Source: Phylloscopus collybita (lineage: Eukaryota; Chordata; Aves; Passeriformes; Phylloscopidae). From it: a stretch of DNA of 64,000 nt. The number at the start of each line of letters is the position of its first letter. The first letter of the stretch is position 1. The notes under the pieces are model-generated. The model saw nothing but the letters and a program-made list of their open reading frames with translations. It was not told the DNA's origin and did not search any database. Both the position numbers and the translations under genes were made by a program. Below, piece by piece: positions 50,208 through 62,543 of the stretch. Location: NCBI GenBank assembly GCA_027886175.1, contig JAJNNQ010000006.1, positions 9,486,001 through 9,550,000 on the forward strand. The letters are read 5' to 3'.

Positions 50208-50785
50208 TAGTCCTTCAGGAATTCTCTGATCCAGAATGGGCCCCCAACAAGGATCACAAGACCTCTCAGAAAATCTGTAACACCATGACCCCTTGTCCAC
50301 CGAGCAACAGGTCCTGCCAGGAGCCTCTTTCAGCACACATTCTCCATGGAGTCACAGCCTCCTTCAGGCACACCCATTTGCTCTAGAGTGTAATCATCCA
50401 TGAGCTGCAGGGTAGATATTTGCTCCATCATAAAACTCCATGGGCTGCAGGGGACAGCTTGTTTTGCCCTAGTCGTCAGCACAGGCTGCAGGGGAATCTC
50501 TGTCCAGTGCCTAGAGCACCTTCTCCCTGTCATTTTTCCCTGACCTTCACATCTGTAGGTCTGTTTCTCTCACATATTGTCTCTCTACTCTCCAGCTATG
50601 TTGCAAAACATTTTTGCATTTTCTTAATTATGTATTCGTGTGTGCTACCGAAGTCTGTCTCAGCTCTCACCACTAACAGGTCCTGGAGGCAGCTGGAATT
50701 GGGGGAAGTATCTGGTGTCTTCTCATAGAAGTCACCCCTGAAACCCCTCTGCCAGCAAAAATCTTGTCATGGAAATCCAATTGTG
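50208..50785 (-). mobile_element. Endogenous-retrovirus LTR fragment, reverse strand
   Basis: From memory this matches, on the reverse strand, the 5' part of a long LTR widespread in Neoaves. The LTR start (TGTATTGG-like in other copies) corresponds to the region beside the TG microsatellite at about 50783. Recognisable blocks are CTCCTTCAGGCACACCCA (50370-50387), CCATGGGCTGCAGGGGACAG (50439-50458), GGCTGCAGGGGAATCTCTG and the AGAAGTCACCCCTGAAACCCC block. The 3' half with polyadenylation signal is absent. It is GC-richer than its surroundings. Frames at 50330-50533 and 50420-50728 are shadows. Confidence 0.72.
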
Positions 50786-50812
50786 TGTGTGTGTGTGTGT
50801 ATGTGTATGTGC
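50781..50812 (+). repeat. (TG)n microsatellite
   Basis: About ten TG units followed by ATGTG variants, at the edge of the LTR fragment. Confidence 0.95.
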
Positions 50813-53800
50813 ATCACAGTTGAATCACTGAAACTGATTGGTTTACGTGAAGTGCAGTAAAAAAAAATCACTGTTCTATAGCTTCTGGAAGGCAACTGAG
50901 CTGTGAATTATGACTGTTGTAGCTGATGTCACAATATGTTAGCTTCCACCAAAGCTGACTGTCACCAGTTTTTAACATGGACATAGATATGCGAATATAG
51001 CCTGAATGCCGAGTTCTGTACATGAGAAGGAGTGATATATGACTAGAAGACATTTTTTCCTTGTGTGAATAGATGATGAGGAGCAGTAAATCTGTAATAA
51101 CACTTCAAGACACAGTCATGAGTCCTGAGGTGCTTTGTTGTATTGTATTCAAAACAGATCACATGGCTGGTAAAGCTCCACAGTTACATACATTAGGGTG
51201 ACTCATCCAATCCTATTTGTATCTGAAAAGGGGATTGGAGCCATGCTTAGCCATACTTTGGTAATAATGTGGCTTTTGGGCTGTAATCAATTAACTCAGA
51301 GTAGAGCAGTTCTGAAGTGGTGTGCAAATTTGTGGAGCTGTTATACAGTTTAAATTGCTGAAATCAAACTTCATTACAGAGGAATAAAAATACATAGGAA
51401 TAAATATGATACATGAAAAATCAACTCACCCATTCTCTCTATTTCCCTTCAAAACTTAGTTTCACCACAAACTAATATAAACTTATTTCCCCTTAAAATA
51501 TTTCATTCATGATTGATTAATTGAGATGGCAGTCTTAGAACAAGACTCTCTGAAGAAATGTCATTAATAATTCTTACTGCCACAATAGTATGACAGTGAA
51601 GGCTGAATCTAGACAAAGCTTCTTATTGGAAGAAGATGTTCTTGGTAAGCTGCAGTTACAAAAAAACTAATTTTTTTTTTTTCGTAACCACAGTGATCAT
51701 GGAGAGAGGAGAGAAGATAACACAGAGGGAAAGAGAGAAAATGAAGAAAAAGAAAGAAATAATCAGGTGCAAGAATATTAGACACCTGCATTTCTTTCCT
51801 AAGTGCTTCATAGGCTCACTGAACTGGAATATGCTTTCACATACACTTAGCAAATTCAGGAAAAATTCTGCTGAAGTCAACAGTTGCATACATACAAAAA
51901 TTGTAAAAGGCCCACTGTGTCTGCAGACACAATTCTGTATATTCACTTTTTGGCTGTTTTGCAAGTGGAGGTACCCTACTGTGTTTCTCTTCCAATGAAA
52001 GAATCTGGAAGCACTTCAAAATAAAAAAAAACAACAACCCTCTGTAGTCTTTTGAAGCTGGCCTTTGAACCTACTGAGCCAGCTGGCAGCAACATGGTGC
52101 AGGCATGATATTACCCTGGTTTTCTATTGAAGAGCTGTATAGGGATGACAAAAGGAAAATGAGGTAAATGCATAGAATAGGAGGGAAGATATTTCAAATA
52201 CAGGCAGTATAATATGAAAAAGAAAATAACAAGATAATTTTCATGTAGGATAAGAGGAAGTAAAGGTATATATTATATTGATGATCTTAAATAGAGTAGG
52301 TTTGGGGGCTTCGTTTTTCTGTGGATATTAATAACTGTTTGCTGCCAGACATTCTACATTAGACTCTTACTTCAATGGAAGATATTTTAGAATGTTTTAT
52401 ATTTTACATGTTAGAATTGGAAAAGAAAAAAGCTTTTAAATTAAGAAAAATATTTTATATATACATGTATATACAAACATGTACATGACAAAAAAAAAAA
52501 TCACCCTCTTTTCCTCCATGTTAGAATGCTCAATTTTTGTTCAAATGGAATGGCTATTTGTCAAGGCTGGTTTAACTAATTTCTTGACCACAGAGAAACA
52601 AGAATATTGTTGCAATAGAATCATTATTCTAATTTCAACTAAATTATCAGTGATGAAGTATACAGTACAATTTGACTATGACAAAGAACATGCCAATTCT
52701 GTGGTGTCTCTCTGTGCAAAGTTCCTATGTACCTGCTCTCTCTCTCTTCCTCAGCACTACAGACAGCACCACAGAGGCCCTCTTAACACCCTGGGGAAAC
52801 AAACCTCTTGCTTTCCAAATTTGTACCATATAAGATAAGGCAGAGAGAGCTGTTTCACAGATCAAATAATCACATGCTGTGCTCAGTTTCTTCTATTCCT
52901 CTCAAGAAACCTGTCCCACTCCATATGGAGAGACCTTCTCTGGTATTATCCTCTACTAGAAAAAACAGCATCCCTTGTCACAGAGATGATTGGATACTGC
53001 AGTGAAATTCAGTCACCTAAGCTTAGGCGTCTAATGAACTGTACAATCTACAGGGTGTCCCCTAGCTGCCAATTTGCAAAGTCTCAGATCTCCTCCAGTC
53101 CTGTGTCATTACAGTTAGTCATAGAGAAATCTTGTATACTGTATGGCATCTCAGCTGCCATGAGGGGCTTCTGTCTGAAAACTAACCAAAACCCTAGTCA
53201 ACTGTGGGTGCATACAGCTTGTTACACTTAAATGCCTTTTTCTGGCAGTAGAACATCTGCTGTAATAGAGAGAAGATGCTGAGTTCTGGCCTTATCTGTT
53301 TACAAAATGACCTGTCTTGAACAGCTGTATATCACTTTTCTTTTCTCATTTCCTTCACAGTTGCAGTGATTTGCCACCTATAGGCTACAGTCTGTTTTGT
53401 CTGAATTTCATTTGTGTTAATTGACTTTTCTTTTTTCCAAATTAATTATTTTTGCATTTGAAGTCAGGGCATGGTGAGGGATGTATCCATTATGGTGTCA
53501 TAGGTGTACATTGAGGAATAAATATGAAGGCCAAAGACCATATTAATTCCTCCTGTCAAGATCTGTGACTGGATTGCACAGCCAGTCCTACGTTTTGGAG
53601 GAAGCTTATAATGATTCCATAAGTAGGAGCTTAATATTCAAAAACAGTTACATTTGAAATTATATTTAACAATTTTTATCCGGTAACCATGCACTTTGTG
53701 TGCTGTATTCATTCACTTACAAATGAACAGTAATTAGTGAATTAGTTTGATTTCATAGAGTCTATTTTGTCTAGATCTGTTATGCAATGACAGTTGTTTA

Positions 53801-53990
53801 TAGCAGACCTAATTTGTCTGTGATATTAATCTTTAAAAGAAACTACCTGAACACCTCAAGTGAATCATGCAAATCCACTGTTAGCATGTAGAGCTTGTTT
53901 TGCACTTAAGCAGATGTAAGAACCCATCTTCTGCAGCTCATTTATGCTCCAATGGCATTTTAAAGTAAGATGAAAAAAGCAGGAAAATCC
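50813..53990. other. Unique non-coding DNA
   Basis: No gene or mobile element recognised over 3.2 kb. Frames of 100-120 codons (51636-51998, 52479-52838) carry no domain or repeat signature and have no exon-like boundaries that I could support. Confidence 0.5.
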
Positions 53991-54575
53991 TGTCCTGTAG
54001 TTTTGATTGGTGTAGAGTTAATTTTCTTCAGAGTAGCTGGTATGGGGCTATGTTTTCAATTTGCGTTGTAAACTGTGTTGATAATTCAGGAACACTTTAG
54101 CTACTGCTGAGAAGTGCTTGCACAAACTCAAGCCTTTTTCTGCCTTTTATCCTGCACCACCAGTGAAGAGACTGGGGAGGGGCACAATTGTTTGGGAGGG
54201 GACATGACAGGAACAGCTGTCCCTAACTGACCCAAGGAGTATCTCATAGCATATGGCTTCGTGTTCAATATAAAAAGCTGGGTGAAGGAGGAAGAAGTGA
54301 GGGTGTTTGTCTTCCTAAGTCACTGTTACTTTTGATGGAGCCTGGCTTTCCTGGATGTCTCTAAACACCTGTCTGTCCGTGGGAAGTGGTGAATTAATTC
54401 CATTTCTTGCTTTGCTTGTGTGGGGGGCTTTTGCTTTATTTGTTACATTGTTTTTATGTCAACCCACAGGTATTCTAACTTTTATCCTTCTGATTCTCTC
54501 CTCCATCCCACCAGAGAAGAATAAGGGTATAGAGCTGTGTGGTGCCTAATTTCTGGCTGGAGTTAAACCATAACA
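53991..54575 (+). mobile_element. Solo endogenous-retrovirus LTR (~580 bp), copy 1
   Basis: Forward-strand LTR beginning near TGTCCTGTAG and ending AACCATAACA. It has a TATA box (TATAAAAA, 54269-54276), the block GTGTTTGTCTTCC (54303-54315), the AAACACCTGTCTGTCC block and the terminal GGCTGGAGTTAAACC. Two other copies lie at 60311 (forward) and 62544 (reverse), and a piece at 42480. No gag, pol or env flanks it, so it is a solo LTR. No clear target-site duplication is seen. The 64-codon frame at 54355-54549 is not a gene. Confidence 0.85.
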
Positions 54576-57500
54576 CTACTTTCTCTGTGATAGAGACCTT
54601 CTGTTACCTATTCCACATTCATTACTGCATTGTCACTCAAATTTTAAAGCTTTTCATGCTTTAGTTGGCTTTTATACAGAGGGTTTTAAAAATATTATAT
54701 TGTCCCTTATATGCTTCTGAATAGTTTTCTAAACCCTTTTAACAATTCTAATGCAAATTCAATACCTTAAAACACAAAAAATAAAGATCTAGTGTTGAAT
54801 TGAAATGAATCATTGCCTCCAGGGTAGTGAAACTGAAGTTATAACTATTGACAGAATGGCATATTTAAATGACCTAGAAATCTGTATGACTGAAGTTCCA
54901 CACTTCAGGACAAAATATGCCATAAACAGTATTCATAATAAGATATGTATTGGTATTTATATGTTCAAGGTCATCACAATTTTTTTTTAGGGTATTTAAT
55001 GCAAGGACATAATTAGTCTTGTAGCACACCTATGCAGACAGAGAACATACTAAATATGCTTGTACAAACAGAAGAAAATTAAAGAGAATGGCAAATAAGG
55101 CACTTTTTTTTTTTCTCTAAGAGAAGCTTCACAATTTACTGTGGTCTACCTTGACAGAAAAGGATTTTCTTTTCTTTTATTTTCTTTTCTTTTTTTTATA
55201 CAATGATTCTTCCTGTAATATACTGCCATATTTACTTCTTATTCTAATTCAAGGCCTAAACACTTTTCAGCGAGGTCAATGAGAAAGCCTCTGTGATTTC
55301 AGCAAGTACTACACAAGGCCATTTGAAGAGGAAACACAAGTTATTATGGGGGAAGAAAAAGTAGCACCTTTTCAGTTTCTGGGGTTTAACCTTTAGGTTC
55401 ATGACCTACAATTTTTACTTTAAAAATTAAGAAAACTAGTGAAAAATTACAGAAATTTTTTTTATAATTTTCAGATCCACTTTTTAATTGGAAACTTAAA
55501 TTTCATTTGTGATAGTCTTAAAAGACAAACATCATTTATTAATGCCTATGATATGTAAAGTTGTTGGGATTTTTTTTCTCCTTTTTTTTTGAAGTCAAGA
55601 AAAGGGACTTTGAAAGTTAGGAATTGTCTCCCACATGTCTTCTCATAGAGCTATGCTTCCTTATGTCCTTAAGTAACTTTTGAGGGCTTTGATTTACAGT
55701 TTCATGTTGGTAGAGGAATAAGAAATCCAAGAAGTTCTTGAAAGAATATGTGTTTCAAGGTCACCAGGAGGAATGAATGAGCAAGGAAACTGACAAGAAC
55801 TATGTGATAAAGCTTATACTGTCTCAAAAATAATTACTTTTCATACACTATCAAGAATTTTTTCCTTGTCAATAATAAAATTTCCATTGACTACAAACTG
55901 TCTCTAAAATAAACCTTAGTCCAATAATAAAATCTGTCCTAATGATGAATATGAGAAGATTTCTCTAAAATTCCCAAAAGTGGATTAGACAGTTTTAGGA
56001 TTTTCTTGTGTAATGCTCTTTTTTTTTGAAGTCATACAAAAGACAATGTTTTATGAAGTGGTAATGTAAATGTATGATGTGTGACCTTTTCATGGTCTGT
56101 ACCATCTTTTATTAAACTGTCTATAGCTAATATATATATATATATACACAAAATTTTTATCTTCTAGTGACTTAAATTTGTCTTTCCATTAGGAAATTTG
56201 TAGGACACAATAACAAAAACAGCTGAAATATATTATTCTATGAAAAAAAGTATAGATAACATAACCTGTGGTGCAGTGTTCAGCTGTGTAAATATTGTTA
56301 TGTCTTCAGATACCTATTTTCTTAGATGTTCAGTCTCAGATATTTGGTTCTGAAAAGGAAGATGACTGCATCCTATATAATCATTATATGTCAAAACCAG
56401 ACTTCCGTATCATATCTTTTTAGGCTTTAGCTTATATTCACTTTTGAGCTCTTCAAGTCTTCTGCAGTCTGCTAGCTGATAAGGTTTTCCTCCCATCATT
56501 GTTTTCTTATTGTAAAGCTGTGATGCATATCTGCAATTAGCTGATAATACAAAATAAATATGTTTTCCTGCTTCAGTCACGGGCATATGCAGTAAGAAGA
56601 TCAGATCATTCACTTTTTCTCTAGCGAGAAATAATATCTCAGAAAAGACATTTAACTACTTCAGTAAATTTCACTCTCACATTTTCATGGCTAATCAATC
56701 AATACCCTGAGCAATGCTGATACTTCACACATAATTTATGTTTAGATGCCATTACAAGGAGGGTATGTACATCATGTTACAGTACAATTTTCTGTCTGTC
56801 TTATCTTCTTACCAGGAGAGTGTAAGTCTGACCTTAATGCCTTGAAATCCAAAGCACTCACAGTCCTCACAGTACTGGTTCCTGATTAAAGCTTAACATT
56901 CTGCTGGTGTATTGCCAGCATTGCCTCTGAGCTGGCCTTTCTAACTCTTCCTAAAGCTCGATATCTTTAACTGATATTTGTGTTATCATCTCTGCTGTTA
57001 ATCACTGAAACTGAGAAAAGTGATCCAGGCTTTTGCTTTCTGATTGATTGGATGTCCTTTTCCTGTATTATTTTAATATAATGAAAATAGTGACAATAAA
57101 TTACCACTATTTCAAGACTCTGATTCTTTACAACTTTTGTTCCACATTACTAAAAAATAAAACAAAATAAAATAAAATGATAAATCTTTACTTCTGATCC
57201 TTGGGAAACATAGTTCACCCAATCCAAGGGAAGTAAGATACGAACGTGAAAACTTGCTATATAATTTCCAAAAGCACAGTTGTTAACAGAGGTGACTCAA
57301 ACGTAACACCCAACTACAGCTAAGAAAAAAAGAGGTATATTTTATGTAATCAGTTTCATTCTGGCTTTCATCCACTTAAAAGAAATGAGACATTTTTTCT
57401 GCATGTGCCTGCACCTACGGAAAGCAGTGCCTTTACACTCCTATTGGTCTTGATGCTTCTATCCATGCCACTTGATGCCTCCAGGATGAAGTCTCATTTC

Positions 57501-57586
57501 TCTGCATATGTCATCATGGTAGTTTAACATTCTTTCTTAGATTATTTTAATTTTTTTTTTTAAATTTTTTTAAATAGCTTTATTCA
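54576..57586. other. Unique AT-rich non-coding DNA
   Basis: No element recognised. It contains several T runs (55104-55114, 55191-55198) and a (TA)n tract at 56129-56146. Confidence 0.55.
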
Positions 57587-57735
57587 TGGCTGTGAGATTT
57601 GCTCACTTTGTTAGAGCATGGTGCTAATAACACCAAGGTTTTGGATTTGATCCCTGTATGGGCCAGCTTGTTGGAGACTTGGACTCAATGAGTCTTGTGG
57701 GCCCCTTCCAATTCAGAATATTCTCTGATTCAAAT
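57587..57735 (+). mobile_element. tRNA-derived SINE with CR1-like tail (TguSINE1 type)
   Basis: The head resembles a tRNA: GCTCACTTTGTTAGAGCATG at 57601-57620 matches the D-arm/A-box region and GGATTTGATCC at 57643-57653 the B box, consistent with an isoleucine-tRNA origin (AATAACACCAAGG anticodon-arm region). The tail from about 57678 carries GGACTCAATGAGTC, TGGGCCCCTTCCAATTCAGA and the short terminal repeats shared with CR1. TguSINE1, known from songbirds, has this structure: a tRNA-Ile head mobilised by CR1 machinery through the shared tail. This copy is nearly full length but mutated in both promoter boxes, so probably silent. Confidence 0.85.
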
Positions 57736-58342
57736 ACAGCTCATTATTATGTTGTGTGATTTTTCTGCAGACATGCTGACACCTGTGTTTCTAAGTTACC
57801 AGGAGGTAGACTATCAATAATTTCAATAGCACTCCTGACAGATTATATTTCCTCATCACGACTAAGAAACGCAACTAAAATTCAGATGTGGATCCTATAA
57901 ACATCCATGTTATAATATATGATTTGAAGTCTAGTAGAATCAGTATATGAAGAGGCAGGGTTACATTTTCATATTCCATATCAGTGTAAAAATAATTTAA
58001 CACTGTACCCAACATAGGTACACAATATCTCACTACAGTCATTCAACATTTCCCACTGGTATTACAGAACCAAGAAGATCATCAACTCTGCTAGTCTTTC
58101 TGCCATACCCATGAAATATTTTCAACTCATTCCAACTTTAGTCAGTAGTTAATTATACTACGAAGCATGATTGACTATATTGTTTCTATATTGAGAGAGC
58201 TCCATTAACTTTCAGCAAGACAGATGATCAATTTTAGGAGCCTGCTGCTTATGCACAGAGTCCTTCCTGCTGTGCCCCAATTTATTTGCAGGACATTTTT
58301 GTTACTGTACTCACCAGGATGTGTTTTATGGCCTCATTTCTA
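57736..58342. other. Unique non-coding DNA
   Basis: Nothing recognised. Confidence 0.5.
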
Positions 58343-58420
58343 TCTCTCTCTCTCTTTTTTTTTCTTTTTTTTTTTTTTTTCTTTTTCTTTTTTCTTTTTT
58401 CTTTTTTCTTTTTTTTTTTT
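58343..58420 (+). repeat. 78-nt uninterrupted pyrimidine tract
   Basis: A (CT)n start is followed by T runs broken by single C, with no purine for 78 bases. The (CTTTTTT)n part at 58386-58412 is nearly periodic. Such mirror-like polypyrimidine DNA can form intramolecular triplexes in vitro. Confidence 0.95.
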
Positions 58421-59256
58421 AATATAGTTAGTGTTAATATAAAACTAATCATACAGTACATGTGAGTATTTTCTTACGGGGTACTCTTCCATATTTTCTC
58501 AGAAAAATAGATTTTTTTTCTCATCTGGAGTTCAGCAAAATTTCCCTGTAACACAACTGGAATACACCTTTATTAATTTCTGCACTTTGTTGAGATTATA
58601 TACAACTATTTCACTGAATGCCTCAGTATTTGTGGTATCCACAGTTTCTTATTAGAAAGAAGTTAGGCATTTCACATCAGGGAAAAATCCTTAAAAACTA
58701 GACTTAAGTATCTATGGAGTATTGAAGTAGCTCCATTTTAGTTGGAAATTTATCTGAATTTTTGGTTGAAAGTTAGAAAATCTATTCAAGTTTTCATAAA
58801 TTATTTGTCTGTGAAATAAAACCACAAGAAAAGAACCGATGAAAAGTATGAGTGACAAGTTTTATTGTCCATAGAGGCCAATCAAGTTCTGGAAAATCAA
58901 ACTAAATTTTAAGACATGAATACCTTTCAGGTCCCCTATACATCGCAAATTTCCTTTTTACTTGTCATGAGAAAGCTTAGTTGCCTTCAGTCCATCCTTT
59001 CCTTGGTACTCTAGCAGGAAGGAAACTAAAATACATATTCAAAAGACATAGAAAATTAAGCATATTATGATATATTCATCTAGGTCCCAGAAGTGCTGAC
59101 ACCACTCAAGCCTTCTTACTCTGCAATTAGAAGCAACTTAACTTTTTCTGTTCCAGATCTTTCAAATAACTCAGTTTTAGTATTTTCCTGAGTATTGTGT
59201 TTTCCTTTGGAATTTTCTTTGCCTTCTCTGTTAAAGTATGTAGAGGATTATTTTCC

Positions 59257-59261
<5 letters not shown>
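58421..59261. other. Unique AT-rich non-coding DNA
   Basis: Nothing recognised. Confidence 0.5.

Positions 59262-59317
<56 letters not shown>
59262..59317 (+). repeat. 56-base T homopolymer
   Basis: An unbroken run of 56 T, the longest homopolymer in the window. Its length in the assembly is likely approximate. The lysine-rich reverse frame at 59127-59327 is an artefact. A CR1 3' end follows about 45 bases later. Confidence 0.95.
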
Positions 59318-59318
<1 letters not shown>

Positions 59319-59361
59319 TGAGAACAATTCCCTGGGGGAAAAATCTCCTTAGGGACACATA

Positions 59362-59505
59362 AGGGCCCATCACTGTAGGTTTTCAAGATGTCATTGGACA
59401 GGGTGATAGATAATCTAAACTAAGATTCCTTTCTTACAAAAGTTTGGGCCACATGATCTTTCGAGGTCCACTCCAACCCGAGCTGTTCTCTGCTTCTAAG
59501 GTTTT
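59362..59505 (+). mobile_element. CR1 LINE 3' end, forward strand (short)
   Basis: About 145 bases of CR1 3' untranslated region. The blocks are GGTTTTCAAGATGTCATTGG (59379-59398), GGACAGGGTGATAGATAATC, CACATGATCTTTCGAGGTCC and CACTCCAACCCGAGCTGTTC, with degenerate terminal repeats to about 59505. Heavily 5'-truncated. Confidence 0.82.
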
Positions 59506-60310
59506 TTGTTTAATTCACATATTAGATTGAACAAGGGAACTCAGCTAATATTTCAAGAGATATTGTGGTCCGCCAAACAACTTGAAGGTTCAGACACCCA
59601 TATAAAATCTGGGCATCTCACTCCTTTCCTATTTCTCAGGATTTCTTAGGTTTTTCTCTGTACAAGGATTTACATTTAACAACAGGATCAGATCCGCTAT
59701 CTCCGCCCATGTCCCCTGGACTTTTGCTGTGTAATACTGTCAAAGAAGAACAAAAAAAAAGGCAGAGAGAACATGAGGCATCTCATACCTGAACTTCAAT
59801 AAAATACAGACCCATACTTACATGCTGTAACAACAACAAAGATTTTTTTGGAGCTTTTTCAGCTACAAAAATTTCTAGGAAAAGAGATGATAAAATGGTA
59901 CAGAAGTATAGAGGTATTGCTATGATTATAAAAGAGAAAGGCCTCAAAATATTGTGAACACTCATATCCACATTTTTCCAAGCAGCTTATTAACATTTAA
60001 TATTTCAGTTCAGCTTGCAACTGAGAAGGTCACATGATAATGAAAAATATGTAAGTAACATTTTGCCTACAGTATATATTTCTTTTTTAGTTTTCTTTTT
60101 TTTCTTATGTAAAATGAGTTATTGACACACATATTGCACATAACGCAGTATTCTAGATGAAAGAACATACATTTCAAAGGGTTTTTCTTGGCAATGCAGA
60201 CTTGCTATGTGGATAGACTTTTATAGCTAATGAGTTGTCTTCAAATTATAACAATTTAGCAGGGACATGAAGAGATGGACAATGTAAAACTTACTATGGA
60301 CTAGACATGC
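59506..60310. other. Unique AT-rich non-coding DNA
   Basis: Nothing recognised. Confidence 0.5.
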
Positions 60311-60874
60311 TGTGCTGGTTTTTGGCTGGGGTAGAGTTTCTTCACAGTGGCTGGTGCAGGGCTGTGTGTTAGATTTATGCTTAACAGAGCTGATGATATA
60401 GAAATGTTGCTGCTATTGCTGAGCATGGCTCACAAAGAGTCTGCTTTTTGTACTGCCATGATGATGAAGAAGTTTGGGATGCTTGGGAGGTTGGGATGAG
60501 AAGCAGCCTGGACAGGTGAGCCAAAGCGACCAAAGGGATATTCCAGACCATATGACTTCATGCAAAGTATATAAAGTGAGGGAAAGAAGGAGGAAAGTGA
60601 GGACATTTGGAGTGATGGTGTTTGTCTTCCCAAGTAACCATTATATGTGCTGCTCTCCTGGAGATGGCTGAACACCTGCCTGCCCAAGGGCAGGTTAATT
60701 AATTCCTTTTTGTTCTTTCCTTGTATGTGTGGTTTTTGCTTTCCCTATTAAGCTGTCTTTATCTTAAACCACGAGTTTTCTCACTTTTGTCCTTCTGATT
60801 CTTTCCCCAAACCCACTGGTGAGGGAGTGAGTGGCTGTGGAGGGATTTGTTGCTGGCTGGGGTTAAACCACGAT
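60311..60874 (+). mobile_element. Solo endogenous-retrovirus LTR (~565 bp), copy 2
   Basis: Forward-strand LTR of the same family as 53991-54575. It begins TGTGCTGGTTTTTGGCTGGG and ends with GGCTGGGGTTAAACCACG. It has a TATA box (TATATAAA, 60568-60575), the block GGTGTTTGTCTTCCCAAGTA (60618-60637) and the GAACACCTGCCTGCCC block. An ATTAAG at about 60747 stands where a polyadenylation signal is expected. The tetranucleotide ATGC occurs just outside both ends, a possible remnant of target duplication. The 85-codon reverse and 65-codon forward frames inside are shadows. Confidence 0.88.
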
Positions 60875-62543
60875 GCTTACATTCCTTGAAATAAAGATCA
60901 ATCTACAAAAAAACAAGCAAAAAATACCCAACCATCAAACCAGCTAACCAACAAAAATGCCACAACCTATTATGTAAAATCCTCTATAAGTATAAACTAA
61001 AATCTCATAACACTGTGACTGTGTCAGAGATAGAAACAGGAGGAAGCAAGTAAATAATAAAAGAAGATACTATGAAAGTTAATGTCATTAGCTTATTGGA
61101 AACCTGAATGCTGACAAGTTTATTATAAGCAACAAGACAAAGAGGGGTTTAGGTCAAAATTTGAAGAAAGATAATGACATAGTTCTTCATAAGTTTAGAT
61201 AAATGACTAGAGAAATTTAATAGATTCATATTTTATAATTTGACTGGAGGATGATGGAGACTGGTCATGATGAGTCAACTGGGAACAGGAAGTGAAATCT
61301 CAATAATAGTTTGTGATGAATGAATAATTTTGAACAGCCGTGAAACTGAAACCATGCTTTTGTTACACACCACAAAAGAGGTAAGGGGGAAAGGTACAGA
61401 GAGGACTAACACACTCAAGAAAAGAAAAATAGGAAAAAATATCAAAAGTATCCATCTGTATTGAAAACAGGACAAAATAAGAAAGTTTTTATTTCACAAA
61501 ATCAGAAAGTGGTGTCACTTTAACTCCATGGGCATATGATAGAGCTGGATGGAAAATCATGTCCTTGTGCCATGAAAACTTATAGTTTCAACACTGTTTC
61601 TGTTCTGTTTGTCATAACCTCAACTTATTCAATTTTTTTTTGTGCTGGAAAAAAATATTTTGATACCTTAAAAAATAGTGAAAATAAATAATGAGATGTA
61701 TGCGATAACTAAAATAATGTAAATAAAGCAGTGTTTTTGAACAACCAACAATTAGACAACCAACAAAGACATTAGACAACATTTTAATTAAGGGCTTGTA
61801 TTTAAAAAATAATAGGAAGAAATCTGCCAAAACACAAATAATGAGAATGATGAGAAAATGTTTACTCTCCATTATTTCATCATAGTCTGCGAATTTCATA
61901 ATAGTCTTTTCTCTTTAGCTCAGAGAGTACTTAGATACTTTTCTTCTAAACCCATTTGTAAACTTCTGAATAGGTACAGTGATTTCTATGTATCATGCCT
62001 GATTCAATCTTATTTCACATGCAGAAGCTCTAAGCACGGTATTCAATATTATTACTTTATTAGATGCTCTTAGAATACTTTTTTACTGACAGCTAAATGT
62101 GATTTCTGCTAACAAGTAGCTACTTCTTTCTGGCCTTAAAGAAGTCATTTACAAATGCAGCGTGAAATGAGGTGTTGGCAGTTTTTTGTTATGGACTTAA
62201 ACAAAATTCAGGTGCCTTGAAAAAGGCAAAAAACCTATTAGCTAAATGGAAAAAGCTGTGCTTTTTAAGTGTTTTAGCCTGCATCTTACTTGAATCAATT
62301 AAGAATTCTCTGTGCCTTGCCACAGTATGTGGCTCTTACAGCATGAATATTTTATGCTTCACTTGCTTTTCTGTAATACCTCCCAGGAAGAAAAACACAG
62401 GTTTCTTTACTTTTTGTTCTTCTCCCCTTACCATATGCAGCACAACTATGCATCATGAAAAAAAGTTTAACATTTAATGTATAATAATTAGGCTTCCTAT
62501 TCTCATTAATTTTTTATTTTGTATGTAATTTATGCTTAGTTTT
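60875..62543. other. Unique AT-rich non-coding DNA between two inverted LTRs
   Basis: No internal retroviral coding sequence is seen here, so the two flanking LTRs are not the ends of one provirus (they are also in opposite orientation). A C/A tract lies at 60905-60954. The 101-codon forward frame at 62172-62477 has no recognised feature. Confidence 0.65.

Noticed and set aside
50420..50728. 102-codon forward frame in GC-richer DNA
   Set aside because: It overlaps an LTR fragment on the opposite strand and carries no domain.
57587..57680. tRNA-like sequence considered as a functional tRNA gene
   Set aside because: It has mutated A and B boxes, no intact cloverleaf, and is fused to a CR1-type tail, as expected for a SINE.
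59127..59327. Lysine-rich reverse frame
   Set aside because: Produced by the 56-base T homopolymer read on the reverse strand.
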